From: Euleptes europaea
Lineage: Eukaryota; Chordata; Lepidosauria; Squamata; Sphaerodactylidae
DNA length: 64,000 nucleotides
Reading direction: 5' to 3'
NCBI RefSeq assembly: GCF_029931775.1
Contig: NC_079312.1
Location: 8,191,821 to 8,255,820, forward strand
This document shows, piece by piece, positions 34,712 to 45,849 of the stretch. A program made the translations under genes and the position numbers. A model generated the notes under the pieces. The model made no database searches. It was not told the origin of the DNA and worked only from the letters and a program-made list of their open reading frames with translations. How positions within the stretch are numbered: position 1 is the stretch's first letter; every line of letters starts with the position of its first letter.

Positions 34712-35236
34712 AGACTGAGTCTCTGGCCTCTCCAATGATCCTGTAGTAGGAGGTGCCAGGAAAGGCCTTTGTCAGCTTCAGAAAAGTTTTTATTTGAAGA
34801 GCCATGGCCAGTTGGAGCATGCCATGCAGAATTTGAGGTGCAAGGGACCTGCTGTCTGTAAATCTGGGCCCTATTTTGCTCCAATAGGCCATGCTGAACA
34901 AACGAGGAAGATGGATTGCTTTATTTAACTGAAAGTAATTACATGGTTTATTGAAGCACAACACTCTGTTCAGTGAATATGAGCCACAGATGCTCAGATT
35001 AGAACCAATGCACAAAGAATTGTAAAGCCTCTTACTACAGAAATAGTAGCACGCACAGTGAATAAAAATGTAGCCCATAAGGCTTAGAGTGAATGCAGTG
35101 GCAAGAAAAAGACCAAACACATTGTAAGGTGATTGAAAAGGCCCAATAGCAAATGGCCCCCTAAAAATACGCACACCCCTGTGATTCATTTAGTCAAAAG
35201 CCAGGCCCTATAACTTACTATATATCTGAGGCCTAG
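34712..35236. other. Unexplained sequence with a long minus-strand open frame
   Basis: A minus-strand frame is open for over 150 codons, running into the neighbouring SINE. It shows no family motif I recognise and no convincing start context, so no gene is called. Confidence 0.3.
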
Positions 35237-35330
35237 CTGAAGGCTGTCAAAGATAGGACATTTTGGAGGACTTTCATTCATAGGGTCGCCATGAGTCAGA
35301 AGCGACTTGATGGCACTTAACACACACACA
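35237..35330 (+). mobile_element. BovB 3' tail
   Basis: ggctgtcaaagataggacatt..gtcgccatgagtcagaagc and a (CA)n end. Confidence 0.85.
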
Positions 35331-35687
35331 CAGCTGAAGATTCCACTTTAGCAACACAAAAGAAGACAAGAGAGTGAAAGAGACTTATTCTTCATATATA
35401 CCTGACTAGCTCCCTCAGTATCTTCTGATGCACAACACCAATGGTGAGATGATGATCAACAGCTGCCCATACAGAAGGATTTTCTCTCGTGTCTCCCACT
35501 TGGGAGAATGGGCTACCTAATCTAGTCAGGAAGGCTTCCACAAATCTACTGTGCTACAGAATGTATACAACCAATTGTTTAAGATGGCATTTTCATAAAG
35601 GAATAGGATTGTCATTTTCATCTCTCACAATTTTAGGCAGTTTTAGTGCATTATGTATTGAAGGTATTACACTGTTTTTGTTTTTGT
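35331..35687. other. 3' flank of gene D
   Basis: No clear poly(A) signal; nothing else recognised. Confidence 0.35.
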
Positions 35688-36887
<1,200 letters not shown>

Positions 36888-37017
36888 TTAGGGAACAGGT
36901 TTGTTCCTTTGAGGGTAGGACTTCTTATCTGGAGGAGCTGAGAGAAGGGCAGTATTAGAAGTGTTCCACTGCTGTGTTGATAGCACTGTTGCTGTCATGG
37001 AGAGTGAGGGTCTTGTT

Positions 37018-37118
37018 TGTGGGCTTCCTAGAGGCACCTGGTTGGCTCCTGTGTGAACACTGCTGGACTTGATGGGCCTTGGTCTGATCCAGCATGGCTT
37101 TTCTTATGTTCTTATGAG
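37018..37118 (+). mobile_element. CR1/L3-type LINE 3' end
   Basis: cctagaggcacctggttggc, gatgggccttggtctgatcc and the terminal ttatgttcttatgag; lies in the last intron of D. Confidence 0.75.
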
Positions 37119-37209
37119 GGTCTTGAGGTTGGAGGGCATCTGGGTGAGGAGGGCAAAAATAACCCCTTAGAAGGAAACTTTTCTCTGCACGATGAAACAA
37201 TATCTTGTA

Positions 37210-37652
37210 CCCTTGATGTGTATGTGTGTGTCAAGTCATGTCAAGTCACAGCTGACTTATGACAAACCCTGACAGGGGTTTCAAGGTAAGTGATCAAAGC
37301 AGAGGTGGTTTGCCATTGTCTTCCTCTGCAGAGTCTTCCTTGGAGGTCTCCCTTCCAAGTCTTGACCCAGCTTCGCTTCCAAGATCTGACAAGATCAAGC
37401 TATACTATACCATTCCACACCCTGTATCAAAGATGTGTGTGTGTGTGTAAAGTGCCGTCAAGTCGCAGCCGACTTATGGCGACCCCTTTATGGGGTTTTC
37501 ATGGCAAGAGACTAACAGGGGGGGGGGTTGCCAGTGCCTTTCTCTGCACAGCAACCCTGGTATTCCTTAGTGGTCTCCCATCCAAATACTAACCAGGGCT
37601 GACCCTGCTTAACTTCTGAGATCTGACGAGATGAGGCTAGCCTGGGCCATCT
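37210..37652 (-). mobile_element. Two 5S-headed SINEs in tandem
   Basis: Copies at about 37210-37420 and 37438-37652, both minus; the second is well preserved (ctgatctcgtcagatctc type, complement). Confidence 0.82.
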
Positions 37653-37689
37653 ATTACAAATAAGGCTCCCCACACATTCTTAAGCGTAA

Positions 37690-37880
37690 GGATGTGTCAA
37701 GTTGAAGGCAGCAGGAAAAGAGGAAGACCCAACATGAGATGGATTGACCCTACAAAGGAAGCCACAACCTTCAGTCTTCAAGACCTGAGCAAGGCTGTTA
37801 ATGATGGGACATTTTGGAGGACATTAATTCATAGGATTGCCATAAGTCGGAAGTGCCTTGATGGCACTTAACACACACAC
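37690..37880 (+). mobile_element. BovB 3' end with internal deletion
   Basis: gtaaggatgtgtca is fused directly to agttgaaggcagcaggaaaag, skipping several hundred bases of the element. Confidence 0.82.
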
Positions 37881-37984
37881 AGGTTGACTTTTCCAATACA
37901 GTCCAATTGCTCTGTCCCACCCACGGAGTGAGCAGAGCAGCCCCCTCCCCCCTGCTTGTGTCTTTGCATACTTGTGGGAAAGGT

Positions 37985-38517
37985 TGCCCACTCCAGGCTG
38001 GGAAATTCCTGGATATTTGGGGGAAGAGACTGGGGAGGGACAGAGTTTGGGGAGCGGAGGGGCTTCAGTTGGGTAAAATACCACAGAGTCCACCCTCCAG
38101 AGCAGCCATTTTCTCCAAGTGAACTAATTTCTATAGTCCGGAAATCAGTTGCAATTAGGGTTGCCAGGTGCCCGCTGGTGGCAGGGAAACCCCATTTCCC
38201 CCTCTGGGACAAACATGCACACGCGCATGCATATTGTGCGCGGCACTTCCGGTTTAGAACCAGAAGTGCCGCCTCGCGAGGGGCCTTTACCTCTTAGTTT
38301 GAGCGGTAAAGGGCTGCTTTACCACTCAAACTAAGAGGTAAAGGCCCTTTGCTAGGTGGCACTTATGGGTCTAAACCAGAAGTGCCGTGCGTGCACATGC
38401 ACATGCGCGCATACACACTTTAACACGAAAGTCTCCCGCTGGAGGAAAAGAGGGACCTGGCAACCCTAGTTGCAATTCCAGGAGATCTCCAGACCCCAGC
38501 TGGAGTTTGGCAATCCT
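37985..38517 (+). mobile_element. hAT-like MITE split by another MITE
   Basis: Starts gttgcccactccaggctggg; resumes after 38469 and ends gctggagtttggcaatcc. Confidence 0.75.
38157..38469 (+). mobile_element. CpG-rich hAT-like MITE with internal palindromes
   Basis: Termini AGGGTTGCCAGG and CCTGGCAACCCTAG; 8-bp duplication TTGCAATT at 38149-38156 and 38470-38477. Inside, ttacctcttagtttgagcgg and its inverse form a hairpin, inside a larger inverted pair (gcacttccggtttagaacc / ggtctaaaccagaagtgcc). Confidence 0.82.
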
Positions 38518-39067
38518 ATTTACAGGGGTACTAAATGAGTTTCCTGAATGGCTGCTCTACACATCATGAGATTGGCTGTTATGGGAAGAGATGAAAATAC
38601 TTAGGGAGACCAAAGACTTCCTCTACAAGATGCTGGATCATTTTCAACACTTCCGTCTGCTGGAGGGGGAGGAGGATGTAAAAAGTATCTGGTGTTGGTT
38701 TGGGTTATGTCTCTACAGTAAAGTACATGCTTTGCAGGCACAACATCCCACGATCAAGGTCTGGTATCTCCAGTTTAAGGGACCTCAGGAGAAACAGGGC
38801 TGGGAAACACTCTTGACAGAGAATCCCTATCTCTCAGAGAGGACAGTGCTTGGCTAGACTTGGCATAAGTGATCCCACTTTCAAGAAGGAGTTGCCTATT
38901 TATAGGTTCAAGACCCGCTGATACAATTTCAGCATTCACAACCCAGCCAAGCTCTTCTGAAGAGAAACTTAAACTGTGAGGATGAACAAAGCCGTGGAAA
39001 TCCACCACCCCCTTGGGAAGGAAACGCAGGTAACACCCAGTCCCATGACAGATACCTAAGCAGCCAC
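38518..39067. other. Gene D intron, nothing recognised
   Basis: Unique-looking intron sequence between the KRAB-B and finger exons. Confidence 0.35.
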
Positions 39068-39160
39068 CTGCCGATCTCTCCTCTTCATCAGAGCCCAGGG
39101 GAAAGAGCTCTTCCTCCTCTTCCAGCCAGGATATGAGATCAGGTTTGGCAATCAGAGGGC
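39068..39160 (-). CDS. Gene D KRAB-B-like exon
   Basis: 93 nt on the minus strand, phase 1 to phase 1, acceptor ctccctcataaacag and donor gtggct. It encodes GPLIAKPDLISWLEEEEELF and continues PLGSDEEERSAG, a KRAB-B box with an acidic tail. Closely related to the two copies in gene E and more distantly to A and B. Confidence 0.82.
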
Positions 39161-39735
39161 CTGTTTATGAGGGAGAACAAACAGAATGACAATCCTTCTG
39201 AGCACACATAAATCCAGCAGTTCCAATCCCTCCAGAAATGCTCATCTGTAGAAAATGCAAAATGTTTTAAGACAGGACATAGGGGTGCAGTCAAGAGCTA
39301 TCCATTGGGCAGTGGCAGTTCTGTGCCTGCTCCCTGCAAAGCTGAGATAGAAATGCCAGCTGAGAACTAAGTAAGTGGAAGAGAAGTCATCAGAGTTCCC
39401 ACTACAACCACATCTCAGCCTAGGTAAAGCAAGGCCCAGGCTGGAGGGAAGCCCCTGCTTAGAGACCCCCCTCACCTTCTCCAGATCAAGCATTTCTTGG
39501 CACCTCTTCTGGTGTCCCTCATGTGATTCAGGCACAGGATGGACAAGCAGGGGCTCTCTATACACAAGGAGATCCCAGAACACCTCCCACATCAGAGTAA
39601 GGTTCATGGAGGATGGCAGAGATCAGCCATTGGGCCCGGGACAAACTGCCTGACCACCTCCTTTCTCATTAAGCTCTTCCTTACAGTCACTCCCCACAGC
39701 AATGAGGAGACAGCCCAGGGGGAAAGGATCCTCAC

Positions 39736-39862
39736 CCAGAGAGGCCACGTTCCCAAAATTCTCCATCATGACTTCCTTGTAAAGAGCTCTTTGGTCTGGG
39801 CGCAGCAGGGTCCACTCCCCCTGGGTGAAATACACAGCCACCTCCTCAAAGGCCACCCCACC
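39736..39862 (-). CDS. Gene D KRAB-A exon
   Basis: 127 nt, acceptor cttcttcttacag and donor gtgagg, phase 0 to 1. It encodes [17 protein letters not shown] and ends [10 protein letters not shown]. The MLE motif is MME. The downstream intron is similar to that of gene C for nearly 200 nt, confirming common descent. Confidence 0.92.
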
Positions 39863-40138
39863 CTGTAAGAAGAAGAGTGAAGAAAATGCATAAACAGAGA
39901 AAATAAATTAATACCTTGAAGAGTGCAACAGGGAGGGGGAGGAAGAATAGCCCTGTAGGGACATTGGGCTCCCACCCACCCCAGCTCTCCTTGTGGGCAT
40001 CTTGGGACCAGAGGGGCTGTCCTCAGTCACAGGGGGGTAGCAGCCTTGTGGGGAAGAGGCCAGCAATATAATACAGGAAAGGACCAAAGTCTGTGTCAGT
40101 GCTTGGTTCTCGTGGCCCTTTCTTACATGCCCGCTGTA

Positions 40139-40343
40139 GTGCTGGTTGCCACTTTGGGGTCAGGAAGCAATTTCCCTCCAGGCCACATTGGCCAGGGATC
40201 CTGAAGGGGTTTTTGTTGCCATGTTCTGGGCATGGAATAGGGGTCACAAGGGATGTTGGGGGGGAGGTAATTGTGAATTTCCTGCATTGGGCAAGGGGTT
40301 GGACTAGATGACCCTGGTGGTCCCTTCCAACTCTATGATTCTA
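40139..40343 (+). mobile_element. CR1 LINE 3' end
   Basis: gaatttcctgcattgggcaa, ggactagatgaccctggtgg and terminal ctctatgattctaag; in the gene D intron. Confidence 0.82.
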
Positions 40344-40404
40344 AGTAAGCATCCCCGCTTTCCACTGCCAGTCTCCCCAGTGATTCCCCCACCCCTTGCC
40401 ATAC

Positions 40405-40490
40405 CTGAGCTGGCTGCATGGTGACTCTTTTCCCTTCACCACACAGAGGAGATGGCAGAGATGGCATCAGCGTTGTCTTTCCACTGTTTC
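40405..40490 (-). CDS. Gene D start exon (MQPAQ)
   Basis: Minus strand. The acceptor ctccctctcag lies just above 40490, the ATG is at 40419-40417, and coding 40419-40405 is MQPAQ before donor gtatgg. The UTR portion contains ctctgccatctcctctgtg, shared with C and E. Confidence 0.75.
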
Positions 40491-42297
40491 CTGAGAGGGA
40501 GAGAAAGAAAGAGGATGGGAAACCCTTTTTAGTACAGAAACATTTTCTGTGCCAGTCTCTGAAACAGACCTCTCTCTGGACTGGCTTTGAAGACCAATTC
40601 AAGACATTGCATTTGATCTAGAAGGCCTCACATCCCTTCAGCTAGCTATTCTATAAGGGGGGGGGAGTCTCACCTTCCTTATTAACCCACCCCCTCCCCT
40701 CCTTGAAATGTTTTCTCTCAACTTCTGCAAATCCATTCTGGGACAATGAGTCCCTAACCCTGTCTCCAGCCACACCACTCTCTCTTTCCCTCTGAGGGAA
40801 GCCAAGACCCTTTGGCCTGGTCCACACAACTAGGAGAATGCACTGGGAATGAGGTGGCAGAGCCCTGAGGTAATGGGATGGATTGCTGGACTCGAGGTGG
40901 CAGGTGGGAGATTCCATTGAGAAATGCTTATTTGTGTAGTAGAAAAACTCCCTGCACACAGAAAACTAGCACTGCAAGGAGATTCTGCTCTCCTGGTCTC
41001 TATTTGTCGTGCTGCTTTCCTGTTTTGGGGAGATCTGAGTGCAGAGAGCGAAACTGCCTTGCATACATGCAGGGGGGAAGAGCTTAAAGGAATGCCGTCC
41101 ACTCCACCACCAGAGATCTCTGCCACCTCATCCTCCTGCACATATGGACCAGGTCTCAGACTCAGATTTATAACGCTCCAGATAGGGACCACGTCTTGTC
41201 TTTCATCCAGCACTCTGACAATGAATAGATCCTGCTTTCCACATGGAGAGACACGCATGTGTGGCTCCCCCACAACAGCACAGCAGCAACAGAGCTTCCA
41301 CATGGCAGGTTTCCCCACAGTTTCTCTGTGGCATACCAGTGAAACTTCCCTCAAGTTATTGGCCACACTCAGAGCCGATATTCCCTCTAATCAGACAAAT
41401 GTTACAGATGCTTCATTCCATTCATGCCTGCAATTATTCAGAGCTGTCAGCTGTTTTAATGAAACTCACAGGTGTGCAGTTACACAGATAATATTTTATG
41501 AGTGTCTTAGTGTAAAAGGGATAACGATTTTTTTAAAGGTATCATGCCCTACAGCTTATTTAGGCTGATTGACAGATATACTCACAGGGATGGGCCTTTG
41601 TGGTTTCCCCACAGCGGCACTGGGGCTTCTACAGGGCAGCTTTCTCAGCATTCACTATCCCTGCATTATCCATCTTTCCCATACACACACACACCACAAG
41701 GGCTTCCTTTCTTTAAAAAAAAAATCATCAATTGAGTACGGTACTATCAGTATCAGTACTTGTAACAATGTGAATTTCCATGTTTCATTAAAAAAAAAGC
41801 AATGCCTCTATCCCATTCCATTGCAGAGATATAAGGGGAAAGGCCCATCTCTGCAACAAAGGGGGAAAGAGAATTACTTCTTTTTTTAAAATGAAAGCTG
41901 TGAATTCAGACAATCTGATAAAAGCATTGATCTAATGTTATAACAACATTCAACTGGCAGTTAAAACAAAGACATCTTGAAAGAAATGTATAAATTATAA
42001 AATCTGGAACATTGTATGTAAAAAGCAAAACAAAAAAGCATCAGTTTCCAAAAGGCAAGGGGCACGGTCTTATTACTGAGGTTGTAGTTCCTCAGATGAT
42101 CCCTTTTTCTCCTCCTTGGTTCAGTTTTGTGTGGCTTTTCCAAAAGCCAAGGTCCTGTGTCCCCCACCCCCACTTTCCAGGGCCCTCAGCCACTTCCATC
42201 AGCATTTCCCAACCATCTGCTCTGTCTTCCTCCCACCCAAAATCACTCCATTAATCCTCCCATTCTTCTCCCCAGCATCTGCTCCCTCCTCCTTGTG
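40491..42297. other. Gene D first intron
   Basis: Holds the part related to gene C (40790-41190) and an unclassified repeat at 41140-41385, seen again at 62030-62275 (cagatttata, ctccacatggca, agtgaaacttccct). No gene. Confidence 0.45.
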
Positions 42298-42430
42298 GGG
42301 GCAAAATGCCATCAAATCGCAGCTGACTTATGGCAATTGGCAACCCCTTATGGGGTTTTCAAGTCAAGAGTCTAACGGAGGTGGTTTGCTATTGCCTGCC
42401 TCTGCATAGCGACCCTGGTATTCCTTGGTG
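42298..42430 (-). mobile_element. 5S-SINE tail half
   Basis: Minus-strand BovB-type tail and body, stopping before the 5S head where a plus-strand copy begins. Confidence 0.75.
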
Positions 42431-42650
42431 GTGCCCTGACCTGGATGGCCCAGGCTAGCCTGAACTCATCAGATCTCAGAAGCTAAGCAGGGTCAGCCCC
42501 AGTTAGTACTTGGATGGGAGACCAACAAGGAATACCAGGGTCGCTCTGCAGAGGAAGGCACTGGCAAACCACCCTCTGTTAGTCTCTTGCCTTGAAAACC
42601 CTATTGGGTTGTCGAAGGTTGGCTGCGACTTGACAGCACTTTACACACAC
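42431..42650 (+). mobile_element. 5S-headed SINE, full length
   Basis: gtgccctgacctggatggcc, cagatctcagaagctaagc, acttggatgggagaccaac, then tail ggctgcgacttgacagcac. Confidence 0.88.
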
Positions 42651-42959
42651 TCACACCCCCTCAGGATGGTGGGACCCGGGACTTGTTTACCACTCGGAGC
42701 AGACCCTGCCAGGGACTTTTCAGAGTGGCCAGGGACTTTTCAGAATGCTTCCCCCCCTCCCCATTCTGCTCAGGTCAGCATAACCTGTTTAGGGTAAGTT
42801 CTGAAAAGCCAGAAAGCCGGGTAAAAGGCTTTGTTTTTGTAATGTGGTGGTAGAAGGTGTGGTGGTAGGTTGAAGCTGACATACAGTGACCTCCGAGGGT
42901 TTTCGAGGCAAGTTGCCTGTTGCCTGTCTCTGCGGAGCAACCCTGGTATTCTTGACGGG

Positions 42960-43585
42960 CTGTCATATGGAGGAGGGTGCCGAGTTGTGTTCTGTTGCCC
43001 AAGAAGGTCGTCATACCAGAACCAACGGGTTGAAATTAAATCAAAAGAGTTTCCATCTAGACATAAGGAAGAATTTTCTAACCGTTGGAGCGGTTCCTCA
43101 GTGGAACAGGCTTCGGAGGTGGTGAGCGCTCCTTCCCTGGAGGTTTTTAAGCAGAGGCTAGATGGCCATCGCCCTGACCTGGATGGCCCAGGCTAGCCTG
43201 ATCTCGTCAGATCTCAGAAGCTAAGCAGGGTCGGCCCTGGTTAGTATTTGGATGGGAGACCACCAAGGAAGTCCAGGGTTGCTGTGCAGAGGAAGGCACT
43301 GGCAAACCACCTCTGTTAGTCTCTTGCCATGAGAAACCCATAAAGGGGTCGCCATAAGTCGGCTGCGACTTGTCGGCACTTTACACACTCACAATGGCCA
43401 TCTGTCAGCAATGCTGATTCAATGACCTTAGGCAGATCATGAGAGGGAGGGCTTCTTGGCCATCTTCTTGGCATGTAGTGGGGGGCACTGGGGTGTATGG
43501 GGGGGAGGTAGTTGGGAATTTCCTGCATTGTGCGGTGGGTTGGACCAGATGACCCTGGTGGTCCCTCCCAACTCTGTGATTCTAT
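42960..43585 (+). mobile_element. CR1 LINE 3' end split by a 5S-SINE
   Basis: GCHMEEGAELCSVAQEGR..VPQWNRL then 3'UTR, interrupted at 43171-43393, finishing ccctcccaactctgtgattc. Confidence 0.88.
43171..43393 (+). mobile_element. 5S-headed SINE with 9-bp target duplication
   Basis: Best-preserved copy: gatctcgtcagatctcagaag and ggttagtatttggatgggag, tail gtcggctgcgacttgtcgg. Flanked by ATGGCCATC (43162-43170, 43394-43402) inside a CR1 element. Confidence 0.93.
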
Positions 43586-43597
43586 GGTTCCTTACAG

Positions 43598-43683
43598 TTC
43601 TCCCATCCAAATACTAACCAGCCAGGGCTGACCCTGCTTAGCTTCCGAAATCTGATGAGATCGGGCTAACCCGGACCACTGTC
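43598..43683 (-). mobile_element. 5S-SINE head fragment
   Basis: tcccatccaaatactaacc and ctgcttagcttccgaaatctg on the plus strand. Confidence 0.75.
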
Positions 43684-44202
43684 AGGGCCCCTCCTTCTTC
43701 CCCTTCCCAAAATTTCCCCCTCAGCACCCCCCCCACAACCCCTCCTACCTAAACGTGCATCTACGGAACCTGAAGCCACTTGAACCCAAGAATCCTGTTT
43801 CGGATCCTGCCCTCAGGTCTGCTGCAGAAACCTCGTGGCTCTGCACAAAGGAGCAGAGAGGGAACTGCGGGGAAGGGGTGCTCTGTCACTCCTGCTTTCC
43901 CCCTCCTTTCTCTCTGCTTTGGGTCTTGCATTGCAGACCCCCCACCCCAAGAAGTTCCCTTTCATTTCGTGTCTTCTGCCAGGTTTTTTGTTTTTTTTGT
44001 TTAATTCCCCGTCTCTTCTTTGGGGATTTCTTTGGCTTTGCACAAAGACCCTCTTTCTGATTGGGGGGGGGGGGGGAGAAAGGGGAGAGTTACCCTAGCC
44101 ATTAACAGCTTCCCACCTCCTTGCTCTCTGCTTTGGGTCTGGCACTGCAACCCCCCAAAAAAACCTCCCCCCCAATACCCCCCTCCGCTCCTTTCAGCTC
44201 AC

Positions 44203-44262
44203 CAGATCCTTCTTAGCCATTCAAGTGACAGCCCCGGAAACTCAGAAGTGGCTGGGGGTGGG
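44203..44262 (-). promoter_or_regulatory. Gene D noncoding first exon and promoter
   Basis: Read on the minus strand: GGCTAAGAAGGATCTG then donor GTGAGC, matching genes C and E. The intron beyond repeats the C-like motif GCCAGACCCAAAGCAGAGAG at 44117-44150 and again near 43890-43940, so this part of the D intron is itself duplicated. C-rich tracts upstream (44290-44330) may be promoter sequence. The exon's 5' limit is uncertain. Confidence 0.45.
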
Positions 44263-44384
44263 GGAAGGCAAAAAGAGGAAATTGCTTTCCCACCCTACCC
44301 CCCCACCCCACCCCCCATCCCACCCCCCATCTGCCTCTCTGGGACTGCAGACTCTCTTGCTAGGCTCAGTTAAAGGGACTCGGG

Positions 44385-45150
44385 AGAGGTGCAAATTCCA
44401 TGCTGGCCATAATTAGAAAGGGAATAGAGAATAAAACTGCTGCTATCATACTGCCCTTGTACAAATCTATGGTGAGACCACGCTTGGAATACTGTGCACA
44501 GTCCTGGTTGTGTGTGTGTGTGTTAAGTGCCGTCAAGTCGCTTCCGACTCATGGCGACCCTATGCATGAAAGTCCTCCAAAATGTCCTGTCTTTGACAGC
44601 CTTGCTCAGATCTTGCAAATTGAAGGCTGTGGCTTCTGGTTACCGCACCTAAAAAAAAGGATATTGCAGAGCTTGAGAAGGTGCAGAAAATGCACCAAAA
44701 TGATCAGGGGACTAGAGCAACTGCCCCATGAGGAGCAGTTAAAACGCTGAGGGCTGTTTAGCTTAGGGGAAAAGGTAAGGGGAGACAAGACAGAGGTCTA
44801 TGCAATTATGTACGGAGTGGAGTGGACAGGGAGAAGCTTTTCTCTCATAATACCAGAATGCAGGGTCATCTGCTGAAGCTGAAGGGTGAGAGATTCAAAA
44901 CAGACAGAAGGAAGTATTTCTTCTCACAACACCTAGTTGAGGAACTCCCTGCCTGTGGATGTGGTGGTGGCCGCCAACATGGAAGGCTTTAAAGAGGGGA
45001 GTGGACATGGTCAGGGAGGATAGGACCATCCATGGCTACTAGTCAAAATGGATACTGGTCATGATGTACACCTATTCTCTCCAGTATCAGAGCAACATGC
45101 CTATTGGTGCTGTGAAACACAGGCAGGATGGTTTTCAGGACAGTAACAAA
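44385..45150 (+). mobile_element. CR1/L3-like LINE split by a BovB tail
   Basis: IRKGIENKTAAIILPLYKS and VRPRLEYCAQSW, then after the insertion ..MIRGLEQLPHEEQLKR; 3' part gatgtggtggtggccgcc. Confidence 0.78.
44515..44637 (-). mobile_element. BovB 3' tail
   Basis: gtgccgtcaagtcgcttccg through ttgaaggctgtggcttc, flanked by short ctggtt repeats. Confidence 0.82.
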
Positions 45151-45294
45151 GACTACAGTCCACAATAGCCAATAGGGGTTAAAATTTCAGACTAAGATCT
45201 GTGAGACCCAGGTTCAAATCCACAAGGAAAGGTGGAAAATATCCCCTTTGTGAAAAGGACACAGTGTGTTTAACCACGTCCCTCACCTGTGAGA

Positions 45295-45600
45295 GTCTGT
45301 GTGGGGTAGTGGTTAGAATGACAGACCAGGATCAAGGAGATCTGGTTTCGAATCCCCACTCTGCCACTTATGGTGGCAGATTCACTTCAGTGTAGGTATA
45401 CCTCTGAGCCATGTCAATCTCACAGCATTGTTGTGAGGATAAAGTATGTGTGTGTGTGTGGGGCGGGGAGAATCCACTTTGTGTCCTCAGTGGAGAGAAA
45501 TTCAGCACAGCCAGGGAGAGTGGAAAATATCTCCTCCTTGCAAAAAAGAGGGGGGGGGGTTGAAGAAACTTGCGCTATCGGAGCCAGCATATTTTAGTGG
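45295..45600 (+). mobile_element. tRNA-derived SINE
   Basis: gtgtggggtagtggttagaatg head, ggtttcgaatccccactctgc B box, 3' end with (GT)n. Confidence 0.7.
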
Positions 45601-45615
45601 GTAAAGTATCTGATT

Positions 45616-45738
45616 TAGGGTTGCCAACCACCAGATAGTAGCTATTACAACTGATAATAATCAGTTCATCTGGAGAAAATGGAGAAAACGCCTGAAAAAA
45701 TCTCCAGATATTTCCCAACCTGGAGCTGGAAATCCTAA
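45616..45738 (-). mobile_element. hAT-like MITE, short, inside a tRNA SINE
   Basis: agggttgccaaccaccagat start, gagctggaaatccta end; atctgatt/atctgact on each side is a likely 8-bp duplication. Confidence 0.7.
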
Positions 45739-45849
45739 TCTGACTAGGTTCGAGGAGGTTTGGGTTTGAATCCCCACTCTGCCACCAACTGGGAAGATCT
45801 CTTTGCTATCTGTCTCCCAGTTTCTTTTGACTGGGGGGATCCTCTAAGG

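Noticed and set aside
34671-35189. 172-codon minus-strand open frame
   Set aside because: No recognised family, it ends inside a SINE, and no homologous copy is seen in the window.
42431-42560. Possible 5S rRNA gene
   Set aside because: The 5S-like part is diverged, fused to a BovB-type tail and present in many copies; it is a SINE head.
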